Shown piece after piece: positions 1 to 9,725 of a stretch of DNA of 64,000 nt; positions within the stretch are counted from its first letter, which is position 1; each line of letters begins with the position of its first letter. Made by a program: the position numbers and the translations under genes. The notes under the pieces are model-generated. The model saw only the letters and a program-made list of their open reading frames with translations, did no database searches and had not been told where the DNA came from. The stretch spans positions 221,550 to 285,549 of the forward strand of contig NZ_RHUM01000006.1 in NCBI RefSeq assembly GCF_003937915.1, written 5' to 3'. Source of the DNA: Erwinia sp. 198 (GTDB taxonomy: Bacteria > Pseudomonadota > Gammaproteobacteria > Enterobacterales > Enterobacteriaceae).

Positions 1-351
1 CTCGCCACGCAACGAAACAATGTCGCCTTTCAGCTCGCCCCGCAAGGAGACAATGTCGCCTTTCAGCTCGCCTCTTAACGAGGCCATTTCCTCCTTGAGC
101 TCGCCGCGCATTGTCGCCATTTCAGTGCGAATATTCGCGACATCGGCGTGGGTGGCGAAACTCTCGGAACGCACGGTAAGCACAGCCAGATTGTGGCTGA
201 TTACGGCGACATCGTTTTCAAGCTTCCTTACTCGCGGTTCGATATTCTCTGTCATGCCTCCTCCTCCGTCGCCGCCTGAAGAGCGCAGCGCAGGCAGTCC
301 GGGTTCACGATCGGCGTTATTCAAAGGTGCATCCCTGAGCGCGTAACCCAT
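1..351 (-). CDS. Coiled-coil protein, 3' end outside the window
   Basis: Reading leftwards from ATG at 351 there are 117 codons and no stop before the edge, so the gene is cut by the window. The start is supported by an AAGGAGG ribosome-binding site 6 bases upstream. The first ~32 residues are polar and glycine-rich. An internal ATG at 255 opens a segment (TENIEPRVRKLENDV) that predicts a coiled coil, and from about residue 82 the chain becomes 11-residue repeats of the type RGELKGDIVSL. I see no membrane segment in the visible part; proteins of this style often end in a C-terminal hydrophobic helix, which would lie outside. The family is not recognised with certainty; XhlA-like or DUF1640-like small coiled-coil proteins are possibilities. 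Confidence 0.7.
   Translation of the reverse strand, partial: MGYALRDAPLNNADREPGLPALRSSGGDGGGGMTENIEPRVRKLENDVAVISHNLAVLTVRSESFATHADVANIRTEMATMRGELKEEMASLRGELKGDIVSLRGELKGDIVSLRGE
7..105 (-). repeat. Three 33-bp tandem units inside the coiled-coil gene
   Basis: Units at 7-39, 40-72 and 73-105 each encode 11 residues. The first two are nearly identical (GELKGDIVSLR); the third (GELKEEMASLR) has diverged. An 11-residue period suits a right-handed coiled coil. The array may continue beyond the left edge. Confidence 0.8.
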
Positions 352-736
352 AGCTGCCTCCTTGATTCGTTTCCTCCTCTGGCCAGCGTGCGGCCACAGA
401 GCAGAGGCACAGGCCTCCACAATTTCCACGGCGTCCCAAATCATTATTAACTGTTTGCGCTAAAAGGAATGGCTTTTCCATTTGCTTGATCTCCCTGTGT
501 AAATTAACGGCTTCCTGCAGAAAGGCTACGGGATAATGCCCCTACACTTTTCATGTCTTGAGCAATTTACAACCACAAGGTTAATCAGGTCCAATGAAAA
601 AAAGTGTTCGTAAACCCTGGGCTGGATAGAAAACCCCGGTAGGCAGGCAGCAAGAACGGTGAAGTAAGGTCTGGGGTGAGAAAAGCAAGGCTTTTGACCC
701 GGCAGCAAAGCTGCCTGCCGGGTTGTTTCACAGAGA
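352..736. other. Intergenic stretch without a supported gene
   Basis: This stretch lies between the ribosome-binding site of the left-hand gene and the 3' end of map. The only long frame (526-708, minus strand) has no convincing ribosome-binding site, no recognisable product and biased composition, so it is not called. The only structure seen is the hairpin at 698-722. Confidence 0.6.
698..722 (-). terminator. Hairpin after map, possible terminator
   Basis: An 8-bp perfect stem, CCCGGCAG pairing with CTGCCGGG, sits 15 bases beyond the map stop codon. There is no clear T-run on the minus strand, so termination is only likely. Confidence 0.4.
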
Positions 737-1531
737 TTAGGCGTCGGCGGTCAGGATTGCCGGAATCGTGTCGTCTTTACGCAGCGTCATAATCTCGCAG
801 CCGGTTTCCGTCACCACGAGGGTGTGCTCATACTGGGCGGAGAGACTGCGGTCTTTGGTTTTCACCGTCCAGCCGTCTTTCATGCTGCGAATGCGATAAT
901 CGCCTGCGTTAACCATCGGCTCGATGGTAAAGGCCATACCGGCCTGTAGCACCACGCCGCCGTCGTCCGCATCATAGTGCAGCACCTGCGGCTCTTCATG
1001 AAAACCTTTGCCGATGCCGTGACCGCAATATTCGCGTACTACGGAAAAGTCCTGTGCTTCAACAAATTTCTGGATTTCGCGACCGATAGTGCGCAGGCGG
1101 ATCCCTGGCTTAACCATACGCAGCGCCAGATAGAGGCTCTCCTGAGTTACGCGACAAAGGCGTTCGCCCTGGATAGTCGGTTTGCCGACGATATACATTT
1201 TAGAGGTGTCGCCGTGATATTCGTCTTTAATAACCGTTACGTCGATATTGACGATATCGCCATCCTTCAGGATTTTGTCATCGCTTGGGATCCCATGGCA
1301 CACCACTTCATTGACCGAGATGCAAACGGATTTAGGAAAGCCATGATAGCCCAGGCTGGCCGAAACGGCTTGCTGGGTGTTAACGATATAGTCATGACAC
1401 AGGCGATCGAGTTCGCCGGTACTGACGCCGGGCTTGACGTGCTCTTCGATCATTTCCAGCACTTCAGCCGCCAGGCGACCGGCTACGCGCATTTTCGCGA
1501 TTTCTTCAGGGGTTTTGATTGTAATTGCCAT
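737..1531 (-). CDS. map: Methionine aminopeptidase, type I
   Basis: Removes the initiator methionine from nascent cytosolic proteins when the second residue is small. The 264 residues equal the E. coli length and align without visible gaps. The dinuclear metal ligands are all present: Asp97 (in NIDVTV), Asp108 (HGDTSK), His171 (GHGIGKG), Glu204 (TIEPMV) and Glu235 (QYEHT), with His79 in VVCHGIP for substrate contact. The gene is divergent from rpsB, the arrangement conserved across Enterobacterales. It is essential in E. coli. The ATG at 1531 gives the canonical N-terminus MAITIKTPEEI. Confidence 0.97.
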   Translation of the reverse strand: MAITIKTPEEIAKMRVAGRLAAEVLEMIEEHVKPGVSTGELDRLCHDYIVNTQQAVSASLGYHGFPKSVCISVNEVVCHGIPSDDKILKDGDIVNIDVTVIKDEYHGDTSKMYIVGKPTIQGERLCRVTQESLYLALRMVKPGIRLRTIGREIQKFVEAQDFSVVREYCGHGIGKGFHEEPQVLHYDADDGGVVLQAGMAFTIEPMVNAGDYRIRSMKDGWTVKTKDRSLSAQYEHTLVVTETGCEIMTLRKDDTIPAILTADA

Positions 1532-1650
1532 TAATTTAGTCCGCAGCTGTCGCTATTTTCGACAATAATAAAGGAAGTGCAGCAATGTTAGCAGCCCACC
1601 TGGCCGCTGCCAATTCCCGTTTACGGCGCGGCGGGTAAAGCGAACAATCA

Positions 1651-1680
1651 TTGGCTTCGCCTGCGTCTTTATGATATAAA
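1651..1680 (+). promoter_or_regulatory. Probable rpsB-tsf promoter with GC-rich discriminator
   Basis: TTGGCT (1651-1656) and TATAAA (1675-1680) are 18 bases apart and are followed at once by GCGCGCC. A GC-rich discriminator is typical of stringently controlled ribosomal promoters. Distance to rpsB leaves a leader of about 170 bases. Assignment is from motif and position only. Confidence 0.65.
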
Positions 1681-1746
1681 GCGCGCCGACGATTCTCTGT
1701 GGGCAAGATTGCAGAGAAACGCATAACTCTCACTATGTGTAAATAA

Positions 1747-2586
<840 letters not shown>

Positions 2587-2646
2587 TAAGGTTTGCTCCA
2601 CAGAGAGCCCTTATACCCGTCAGGGTAAAATCAGATGTTAATCTGT

Positions 2647-2674
2647 AAGGGGCCTTTATTGGCCCCTTTATTTT
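2647..2674 (+). terminator. Attenuator-like terminator between rpsB and tsf
   Basis: AAGGGGCC pairs with GGCCCCTT around a 6-base loop, followed by TTTATTTT. Its position inside the rpsB-tsf operon suggests partial termination that sets the S2 to EF-Ts ratio, as known in E. coli. Confidence 0.8.
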
Positions 2675-2792
2675 GAATTCGCTTTGCCGCTGGTGACCCA
2701 TCGGCGGGGCAATATTTCTCCCGAGAAACAGGCATCTGTTGTGGCGCCATCAGGCGAACCGGGCAGGTGCTGAGCTAACCGAGGATTCGAGA

Positions 2793-3644
2793 ATGGCTGA
2801 AATTACTGCTGCTCTGGTAAAAGAACTGCGCGAGCGCACTGGCGCTGGCATGATGGATTGTAAAAAAGCGCTGACCGAAGCTAGCGGCGACATCGAGCTG
2901 GCGATCGAGAACATGCGTAAATCTGGCGCGATCAAAGCGGCGAAAAAAGCAGGCAACGTGGCTGCTGACGGCGTGATCAAAACCAAAATCGACGGCAACT
3001 ACGGCGTGATCCTGGAAGTTAACTGCCAGACCGACTTCGTTGCTAAAGACGGCGGTTTCCAGGCGTTCGCTGACAAGGTGCTGGATGCGGCTGTTGCCGG
3101 CAAAATCACCGATGTTGAAGTGCTGAAAGCGCAGTTCGAAGAAGAGCGCGTTGCGCTGGTTGCTAAAATCGGCGAAAACATCAACATTCGTCGCGTTGCG
3201 ACCCTGGAAGGCGATGTGCTGGGCAGCTACCTGCACGGCGCGCGTATCGGCGTACTGATCTCTGCAACCAACGCTGACGAAGAGCTGGTTAAGCAGCTGG
3301 CGATGCACGTCGCGGCAAGCAAGCCAGAATTCGTTAAGCCAGAAGACGTTTCTGCGGACGTGGTAGAGAAAGAATACCAGGTTCAGCTGGATATCGCGAT
3401 GCAGTCCGGTAAGCCGAAAGAAATCGCAGAGAAAATGGTTGAAGGCCGCATGAAGAAATTCACCGGCGAAGTTTCTCTGACCGGTCAGCCTTTCGTGATC
3501 GACCCGTCTAAAACCGTTGGCCAGCTGCTGAAAGAGCAGGGCGCTGACGTGGTTAACTTCATCCGCTTTGAAGTGGGCGAAGGCATTGAGAAAGCCGAGA
3601 CCGATTTCGCAGCAGAAGTTGCGGCAATGTCCAAGCAGTCTTAA
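2793..3644 (+). CDS. tsf: Elongation factor Ts
   Basis: EF-Ts is the nucleotide exchange factor that releases GDP from EF-Tu. The start at 2793 ([20 protein letters not shown]) gives 283 residues, the E. coli length, and follows GAGG at a spacing of 8; an upstream in-frame extension to 2739 is not conserved. The N-terminal UBA-like domain is followed by the TDFVAKD motif, which contacts the EF-Tu nucleotide domain, and by the two core subdomains. It is co-transcribed with rpsB and followed by a strong terminator. Confidence 0.98.
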   Translation: MAEITAALVKELRERTGAGMMDCKKALTEASGDIELAIENMRKSGAIKAAKKAGNVAADGVIKTKIDGNYGVILEVNCQTDFVAKDGGFQAFADKVLDAAVAGKITDVEVLKAQFEEERVALVAKIGENINIRRVATLEGDVLGSYLHGARIGVLISATNADEELVKQLAMHVAASKPEFVKPEDVSADVVEKEYQVQLDIAMQSGKPKEIAEKMVEGRMKKFTGEVSLTGQPFVIDPSKTVGQLLKEQGADVVNFIRFEVGEGIEKAETDFAAEVAAMSKQS

Positions 3645-3654
3645 TCGTTTGACC

Positions 3655-3681
3655 AGAACCGCCATCCGGCGGTTCTTTTTT
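3655..3681 (+). terminator. Rho-independent terminator of rpsB-tsf
   Basis: AGAACCGCC pairs with GGCGGTTCT around a 4-base loop and is followed by a run of T, 10 bases after the tsf stop codon. Confidence 0.93.
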
Positions 3682-3789
3682 ATCTGCCGTATCCGGCAAT
3701 TTTCAGTCTCATCCCAATAGCATTTTCTCACTACTCGCGGGATGATAGCGCAGATTTAACTCCTCAATACTGCTTCCAGGAAAAAAACC

Positions 3790-4515
3790 ATGGCGACCAA
3801 TGCAAAACCTGTTTATCAACGTATCCTGCTGAAACTGAGCGGCGAAGCTCTGCAAGGCGCGGATGGCTTCGGCATCGACGCCAGCGTGCTGGATCGTATG
3901 GCTCAGGAAGTGAAGGAACTGGTTGAGCTGGGTATTCAGGTAGGTGTGGTTATCGGTGGCGGCAACCTGTTCCGCGGTGCGGGCCTGGCACAGGCCGGCA
4001 TGAATCGCGTTGTGGGCGACCACATGGGTATGCTGGCAACCGTAATGAACGGTCTGGCGATGCGTGACGCGCTGCACCGCGCCTACGTGAATGCTCGTCT
4101 GATGTCGGCTATTCCGCTGAACGGCGTATGTGACAACTACAGCTGGGCAGAAGCGATCAGCCTGCTGCGCAACAACCGCGTGGTGATCTTCTCCGCCGGT
4201 ACCGGCAACCCGTTCTTTACTACGGATTCGGCGGCCTGCCTGCGCGGCATCGAAATCGAAGCGGATGTCGTGCTGAAAGCGACCAAGGTCGACGGCGTTT
4301 ACTCTGACGATCCGGTAAAAAATCCGGACGCCACGATGTACGATCAGCTGAGCTACACCGAAGTGTTGGAACGTGAATTGAAAGTCATGGATCTGGCCGC
4401 CTTTACGCTGGCCCGCGACCATAAACTGCCGATCCGCGTCTTCAATATGAACAAGCCGGGCGCGCTGCGCCGCGTAGTGATGGGTGAAAAAGAAGGCACC
4501 CTGATTACGCAATAA
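3790..4515 (+). CDS. pyrH: UMP kinase
   Basis: Phosphorylates UMP to UDP in pyrimidine nucleotide synthesis. The 241-residue protein is of the bacterial amino-acid-kinase type, not the eukaryotic UMP/CMP kinase type. Visible motifs are the N-terminal LLKLSGEAL loop for phosphates, the GGGNLFRG loop, and the nucleotide-binding region [13 protein letters not shown]. Enterobacterial PyrH is a hexamer activated by GTP and inhibited by UTP. It lies alone between two terminators or leaders, in the conserved order tsf-pyrH-frr. Confidence 0.98.
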   Translation: MATNAKPVYQRILLKLSGEALQGADGFGIDASVLDRMAQEVKELVELGIQVGVVIGGGNLFRGAGLAQAGMNRVVGDHMGMLATVMNGLAMRDALHRAYVNARLMSAIPLNGVCDNYSWAEAISLLRNNRVVIFSAGTGNPFFTTDSAACLRGIEIEADVVLKATKVDGVYSDDPVKNPDATMYDQLSYTEVLERELKVMDLAAFTLARDHKLPIRVFNMNKPGALRRVVMGEKEGTLITQ

Positions 4516-4633
4516 TGTCCGTTAGCACATAAAATAAGGTATATTCTGCCTTTGTAGTGCGTTACGCACGCTAACAGATAGCTAACAGGCTCTGCCGGGC
4601 CTGTCAGGTTAACCAGAATTCAAGGGTTACAAC

Positions 4634-5191
4634 GTGATTAACGAAATCAGAAAAGATGCTGAAACGCGCATGGACAAGTGCCTGGAAGCATTTAAGAACC
4701 ACATCAGCAAAATTCGTACCGGCCGCGCGTCGCCAAGTATTCTTGACGGCATCATGGTCGATTATTACGGCTCCGCCACGCCGCTGCGTCAGCTGGCCAG
4801 CGTAACCGTAGAAGATTCCCGCACGCTGAAAATCAACGTATTTGACCGCTCGATCAGCGCGGCCGTTGAAAAAGCGATCATGGCTTCTGACCTGGGCCTG
4901 AACCCAAGCTCAGCGGGCAGCGATATTCGCGTGCCGCTTCCGGCGCTGACGGAAGAACGTCGTAAAGATCTGATCAAAATCGTGCGCGGCGAAGCCGAGC
5001 AGGGTCGCGTTTCCGTACGTAACGTGCGTCGCGACGCCAACGATAAGGTGAAAGCGCTGCTGAAAGACAAAGAAATCAGCGAAGATGAAGAGCGTCGTTC
5101 TCAGGATGATATCCAGAAAATGACCGACGTGTTCATCAAGAAAGTCGATGCCGCGCTGGCAGAAAAAGAAGCGGAGCTGATGGACTTCTGA
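4634..5191 (+). CDS. frr: Ribosome recycling factor
   Basis: With EF-G, RRF splits post-termination ribosomes so that subunits can be reused. The 185-residue product matches the E. coli length. It starts with GTG and reads [20 protein letters not shown]. The region [21 protein letters not shown] marks domain I/II, and the C-terminal helix ends in [10 protein letters not shown]. The three-helix bundle plus beta domain fold is expected. It is followed by a terminator that separates it from dxr. Confidence 0.98.
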   Translation: MINEIRKDAETRMDKCLEAFKNHISKIRTGRASPSILDGIMVDYYGSATPLRQLASVTVEDSRTLKINVFDRSISAAVEKAIMASDLGLNPSSAGSDIRVPLPALTEERRKDLIKIVRGEAEQGRVSVRNVRRDANDKVKALLKDKEISEDEERRSQDDIQKMTDVFIKKVDAALAEKEAELMDF

Positions 5192-5211
5192 GTCGATCCG
5201 CGCCGTGACTT

Positions 5212-5260
5212 AACGCCGTACAGGTTGCCTTCTTCGGGGGGTAGTCTTACGGCGTTTTGC
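5212..5260 (+). terminator. Terminator after frr
   Basis: AACGCCGTA (5212-5220) pairs with TACGGCGTT (5248-5256) across a 27-base loop and is followed by a T-rich tail (TTGCATTT). Confidence 0.75.
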
Positions 5261-5315
5261 ATTTAATTCCCTGGCTGGCGACTTATCGTCGCAGGTCACT
5301 ACACAGAGCACCTTC

Positions 5316-6518
5316 ATGAAGCAACTGACCATTCTCGGTTCCACCGGTTCAATCGGTACCAGCACGCTGGCCGTCATTAAAGCGAATCCCGATCTGTTCG
5401 CCGTTAAGGCGCTGGTTGCCGGGCATAACGTCGGGCTGATGGCGGAACAGTGTCTCGCTTTCCGGCCGGCTTATGCGGCCATGGCCGACGAGAAGTCCGC
5501 CAGCACGTTACGGCTGCGGTTGAAAGAGCTGAACGTGGCGACCGAGGTGCTGAGCGGCGAACAGGCAGCCTGCGATCTGGCCGCGCTGGACGACGTGGAT
5601 CAGGTTATGGCGGCGATCGTCGGCGCGGCAGGCCTGCTGCCGACGCTGGCGGCCATACGTGCCGGTAAGGCCGTCCTGCTGGCTAACAAAGAGTCGCTGG
5701 TCACCTGCGGCCAGCTGTTTCTGGAGGCGGTAAGCGAATTTAAAGCGCAGCTGCTGCCGGTTGATAGCGAGCATAATGCCATTTTTCAGAGTTTGCCCGC
5801 TTCCCTCCAGCGCCAGTTAGGATACGCTTCTCTACAAGATAATGGCATTGACAGCATTATTCTTACGGGGTCGGGTGGCCCTTTTCGTGAAACGCCGCTG
5901 GCGGACCTGGCGCAGATGACGCCGGATCAGGCCTGCGCGCATCCGAACTGGACGATGGGGCGAAAAATCTCCGTCGATTCGGCCACCATGATGAATAAAG
6001 GTTTGGAATATATTGAAGCCCGCTGGCTGTTTAACGCGACCGACGCGCAGATGGAAGTGGTGCTGCATCCGCAATCGGTGATCCATTCCATGGTGCGCTA
6101 CCGCGACGGCAGCGTGCTGGCGCAAATGGGGTCGCCGGATATGCGTACGCCTATCGCTCACGTGATGGCCTGGCCTCAGCGAGTGCAGTCCGGTGCAAAA
6201 CCGTTGGATTTTGCCCGCATGAGCGCCCTGACGTTCGCCGAGCCGGACTACGCGCGTTATCCCTGCCTCAAGCTGGCTATCGACGCCTGTAAAACAGGAC
6301 AGGCTGCGACGACCGCGCTGAACGCCGCTAATGAGATTGCCGTTGCCGCTTTTCTGGATGCGCAAATCCGTTTTACCGACATTGCGCGAGTGAATATGAG
6401 CGTTCTCGAAACGCTTTCCTGCCGCGAGCCGGAGAGCGTGGAGGCGGTGCTGGATATCGACAGGCGCGCGCGCGCTACGGCGAAAACCTGTTTGTCGCGT
6501 TTTCCAACCGCACGCTAA
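5316..6518 (+). CDS. dxr: 1-deoxy-D-xylulose 5-phosphate reductoisomerase
   Basis: Second step of the MEP isoprenoid pathway: DXP to 2-C-methyl-D-erythritol 4-phosphate with NADPH; the target of fosmidomycin. The 400 residues compare with 398 in E. coli. The N-terminus [18 protein letters not shown] is the NADPH-binding loop. The segment [11 protein letters not shown] supplies metal ligands, and TGSGGPF plus [13 protein letters not shown] supply the active-site loop and a Glu ligand. The last ~20 residues are poorly conserved but the alignment with the family reaches the end. It feeds uppS, the next gene. Confidence 0.97.
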   Translation: MKQLTILGSTGSIGTSTLAVIKANPDLFAVKALVAGHNVGLMAEQCLAFRPAYAAMADEKSASTLRLRLKELNVATEVLSGEQAACDLAALDDVDQVMAAIVGAAGLLPTLAAIRAGKAVLLANKESLVTCGQLFLEAVSEFKAQLLPVDSEHNAIFQSLPASLQRQLGYASLQDNGIDSIILTGSGGPFRETPLADLAQMTPDQACAHPNWTMGRKISVDSATMMNKGLEYIEARWLFNATDAQMEVVLHPQSVIHSMVRYRDGSVLAQMGSPDMRTPIAHVMAWPQRVQSGAKPLDFARMSALTFAEPDYARYPCLKLAIDACKTGQAATTALNAANEIAVAAFLDAQIRFTDIARVNMSVLETLSCREPESVEAVLDIDRRARATAKTCLSRFPTAR

Positions 6519-6688
6519 CCAGCGCGCGTTTGTGGGGCAGGGGTGGAGGTGTTACAATCTGCGCCCGTCCTTAAAGCGACGTAGCAATACAGCGATAGCT
6601 GCCGTGGCCGACACGGCTTTTTTACGTCAAGCGGGCAAACTATTTCAGAAACCGTCGTATTTCTGATTAAAGGAAATAATTACGCGTT

Positions 6689-7441
6689 ATGTCGTCCGAA
6701 AATCAAATAAAAACCGATGACCAGTCGGGAGAAAATCCCCGCCACGTGGCCATCATTATGGATGGCAATGGCCGCTGGGCCAAGAACCAGGGGAAAATGC
6801 GCATTACCGGCCATAAAGCGGGCGTAAAGTCCGTGCGTCGCGCGGTAAGCTTTGCCGTCAGCAATAAGCTGGATGCGCTGACCCTGTATGCCTTCAGCAG
6901 CGAAAACTGGAACCGTCCTCCGCAGGAAGTGATGGCGCTGATGGAGCTGTTTATGTGGGCTCTGGACAGCGAGGTGAAAAGCCTCCATAAGCATAACGTA
7001 CGCCTGCGAATTATTGGCGATACGGGCCGATTTAACGCTCGTTTGCAGGAGCGTATCCGGCGCGCCGAGGAACTGACTCAGCAAAATAATGGACTTACCC
7101 TGAACATTGCCGCGAATTATGGCGGACGTTGGGATATTATTCATAGCGTCAGGAAAATTGCAGAACAGGTGCAGGAAGGTCTGGTTCGTCCGGATCAGAT
7201 CGAGGAAGAAACCCTCGCCCAGCATCTTTGTCTCAACGATCTGGCTCCTGTGGATCTGGTAATAAGGACAGGGGGAGAGCATCGAATCAGTAACTTCTTG
7301 CTGTGGCAGGTTGCCTATGCGGAGTTCTTTTTTACCGATGTTCTCTGGCCTGATTTTGATGAACAAGTTTTTGAAGGTGCACTGAATGCGTTTGCACAAC
7401 GAGAGCGTCGCTTTGGCGGCGCAGCACCCGGCGGCGCCTGA
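6689..7441 (+). CDS. uppS: Undecaprenyl diphosphate synthase
   Basis: Adds eight isopentenyl units in cis to farnesyl diphosphate, giving the C55 carrier for peptidoglycan and O-antigen. The 250 residues contain the catalytic motif HVAIIMDGNGRWA with the Asp at about residue 25, FSSENWNRP, and the C-terminal IRTGGEHRISNFLLWQ. Adjacent to cdsA and rseP as in other Enterobacterales. The start follows AAAGGAAATAAT, a good ribosome-binding site. The older E. coli name is ispU. Confidence 0.97.
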   Translation: MSSENQIKTDDQSGENPRHVAIIMDGNGRWAKNQGKMRITGHKAGVKSVRRAVSFAVSNKLDALTLYAFSSENWNRPPQEVMALMELFMWALDSEVKSLHKHNVRLRIIGDTGRFNARLQERIRRAEELTQQNNGLTLNIAANYGGRWDIIHSVRKIAEQVQEGLVRPDQIEEETLAQHLCLNDLAPVDLVIRTGGEHRISNFLLWQVAYAEFFFTDVLWPDFDEQVFEGALNAFAQRERRFGGAAPGGA

Positions 7442-7459
7442 GCGCACTGGGGGTAATCC

Positions 7460-8314
7460 TTGCTGAAGTCACGCCTGATTACCGCATTGATACTTATCCC
7501 GATTGTGATTGCGGCGCTGTTTCTGCTGCCGCCTGCCGGTTTTGCTATCGTCACGCTGGCTATCTGTATGCTGGCGGCCTGGGAGTGGGGGCAGTTTGCT
7601 GGTCTGGCCTCCGGCTCTCAGCGCGTCTGGCTCGCGGTGCTGTGCGGACTGCTGCTGGCGTTCATGACGTTTACGCTGCCTGCTTACCATCCTGTTCATC
7701 TTCCCCTTATTGCGGGCTCGCTTTGGGCGGCGCTGGGCTGGTGGATAGTCGCGCTGCTGCTGGTGTTGACCTACCCCGTATCGGCGGCGCTGTGGCGCTC
7801 GTCCCGCGCTTTACGCCTGCTGTTTGGTATTCTGACCATTGTGCCCTTCTTCTGGGGCATGGTGGCGCTGCGCCAGTATCATTACGACAGCGACCATTTT
7901 GCCGGTGCCTGGTGGCTGCTCTACGTGCTGTTTCTGGTATGGGGCGCGGATTCCGGGGCCTACATGTTTGGTCGTCTGTTTGGCAAACACAAGCTGGCAC
8001 CAAAGGTTTCGCCGGGTAAAACCTGGGAAGGTTTTTTTGGCGGCCTGGTCACTACGGGTATTATCGCCTGGCTGTTCGGGCTATGGGCACCGCTGAGCGT
8101 ATCGCCTGTAACGCTGTTGACCTGTTCCATTGTCGCCACGCTGGCTTCCGTATTGGGCGATTTGACCGAGAGCATGTTCAAGCGCGAAGCGGGCATCAAA
8201 GACAGCGGACAGCTTATTCCAGGTCATGGTGGTATTCTGGATCGTATCGATAGCCTGACGGCGGCGGTGCCGGTATTCGCCTGCCTGCTGTTGCTGGCTT
8301 TCGGCACGCTATAA
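7460..8314 (+). CDS. cdsA: Phosphatidate cytidylyltransferase
   Basis: Makes CDP-diacylglycerol from CTP and phosphatidic acid in the inner membrane, the precursor of all enterobacterial phospholipids. The 284 residues form about eight hydrophobic segments. The C-terminal signature [20 protein letters not shown], with [10 protein letters not shown] after it, carries the CTP and metal ligands. The start is TTG at 7460, preceded by GGGGGT; the N-terminus [14 protein letters not shown] agrees with the E. coli protein. It lies 18 bases after uppS and 8 before rseP. Confidence 0.97.
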   Translation: MLKSRLITALILIPIVIAALFLLPPAGFAIVTLAICMLAAWEWGQFAGLASGSQRVWLAVLCGLLLAFMTFTLPAYHPVHLPLIAGSLWAALGWWIVALLLVLTYPVSAALWRSSRALRLLFGILTIVPFFWGMVALRQYHYDSDHFAGAWWLLYVLFLVWGADSGAYMFGRLFGKHKLAPKVSPGKTWEGFFGGLVTTGIIAWLFGLWAPLSVSPVTLLTCSIVATLASVLGDLTESMFKREAGIKDSGQLIPGHGGILDRIDSLTAAVPVFACLLLLAFGTL

Positions 8315-8322
8315 GGGACGTT

Positions 8323-9672
8323 ATGTTGAGTATACTCTGGAGCCTTGGGGCCTTTATCGTTGCGCTGGGCATTCTGATCACCGTGCATGAATTTGGTCAT
8401 TTCTGGGTGGCGCGCCGCTGCGGTGTCAAGGTCGAACGCTTCTCCGTCGGCTTTGGCAAGGCGCTGTGGCGACGTCGCGACAGCCAGGGCACCGAGTATG
8501 TTATCGCGCTGATCCCGCTGGGCGGCTACGTTAAAATGCTCGATGAACGCGTCGAAAGCGTGCCGCCGGAGCTTCGCCATCTCTCCTTTAATAATAAAAG
8601 CGTCGCGCAGCGCGCCGCTATTATCAGCGCCGGCCCGCTGGCTAATTTCCTGTTTGCCATCTTTGCCTATTGGCTGGTTTTTATCATCGGCGTACCTGGC
8701 GTACGGCCGGTGGTTGGTGAAATAGTGAGCGGTTCGCAGGCAGCCGAGGCGCAAATTGCGCCTGGAATGGAACTTAAGGCCGTTGACGGTATCGAAACGC
8801 CTGACTGGGAAGCTGTGCGGATGGCGCTGGTAGCGAAAATTGGCGACCAGCAGACTACGCTCAGCGTGGCGCCATTCGGCACCAGCCAGGTTCAGGACGT
8901 CCGGCTTGATTTGCGTAACTGGCATTTCGCGCCTGACAGAGAGGATCCGGTCGCGTCGCTGGGCATTCATCCTCGCGGTCCGCAGGTCGAAACCGTGCTG
9001 GCGGAAATCCAGTCCGGCTCCGCTGCGGCCAGAGCGGGTTTGCAAGCAGGCGACAGGATCGTTAAAGTCGGGGGTCAGCCGTTGGCGCAGTGGCAGCAGT
9101 TTGTCGCTGAGGTTCGCGATAATCCCGGCAGGCCACTAACGGTTGAAGTCGAGCGACAGGGCGCATCAGTGGCCCTGACGCTGACGCCGGATGTTAAGCC
9201 GGGCAATAAAGCGGAAGGGTTTGCGGGCGTGATCCCACGCATTGTTCCGCTGCCGGACGAATACAAAACGGTTCGTCAGTATGGGCCGTTTGCGGCCGTT
9301 GGCGAGGCCAGCGTCAAAACCTGGCAGCTCATGAAGCTGACGGTGACGATGCTGGGCAAGCTGATAGTTGGCGAAGTGAAGTTGAACAATCTCAGCGGGC
9401 CGATTTCTATCGCCCAGGGTGCTGGGATGTCGGCGGAATATGGCTTGATTTATTACCTGATGTTTCTCGCGCTAATCAGCGTGAATCTCGGGATTATCAA
9501 TCTGTTCCCCTTGCCGGTATTAGATGGTGGACATTTGCTGTTTCTGGCGATCGAAAAGATCAAAGGTGGGCCGGTGTCTGAGCGAGTTCAGGACTTCAGT
9601 TATCGCATTGGCTCGGTTTTGCTGGTGCTGTTAATGGGGCTTGCACTATTCAATGATTTCTCGCGTCTCTGA
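8323..9672 (+). CDS. rseP: RseP site-2 intramembrane zinc protease
   Basis: Cleaves RseA within the membrane after DegS, releasing sigma E in the envelope stress response, and clears remnant signal peptides. The 449 residues (450 in E. coli) show the zinc motif HEFGH near residue 22 in the first membrane segment, two periplasmic PDZ domains (about 115-310), and the third zinc ligand in [12 protein letters not shown] near the C-terminus. It precedes bamA, whose misfolding triggers the same response. Confidence 0.97.
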   Translation: MLSILWSLGAFIVALGILITVHEFGHFWVARRCGVKVERFSVGFGKALWRRRDSQGTEYVIALIPLGGYVKMLDERVESVPPELRHLSFNNKSVAQRAAIISAGPLANFLFAIFAYWLVFIIGVPGVRPVVGEIVSGSQAAEAQIAPGMELKAVDGIETPDWEAVRMALVAKIGDQQTTLSVAPFGTSQVQDVRLDLRNWHFAPDREDPVASLGIHPRGPQVETVLAEIQSGSAAARAGLQAGDRIVKVGGQPLAQWQQFVAEVRDNPGRPLTVEVERQGASVALTLTPDVKPGNKAEGFAGVIPRIVPLPDEYKTVRQYGPFAAVGEASVKTWQLMKLTVTMLGKLIVGEVKLNNLSGPISIAQGAGMSAEYGLIYYLMFLALISVNLGIINLFPLPVLDGGHLLFLAIEKIKGGPVSERVQDFSYRIGSVLLVLLMGLALFNDFSRL

Positions 9673-9725
9673 CAGGGTTGAACCTGCCTGATGCGAGAAC
9701 CAGTTAGGAAGAATGCATAACAACG

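Noticed and set aside
526..708. 60-codon minus-strand frame in the gap before map
   Set aside because: No ribosome-binding site, no recognisable product, and it overlaps the map terminator hairpin.
977..1534. Plus-strand frame over map
   Set aside because: Antisense shadow of the essential map gene.
2775..3731. 318-codon minus-strand frame
   Set aside because: Antisense to tsf, one of the most highly biased genes in the genome.
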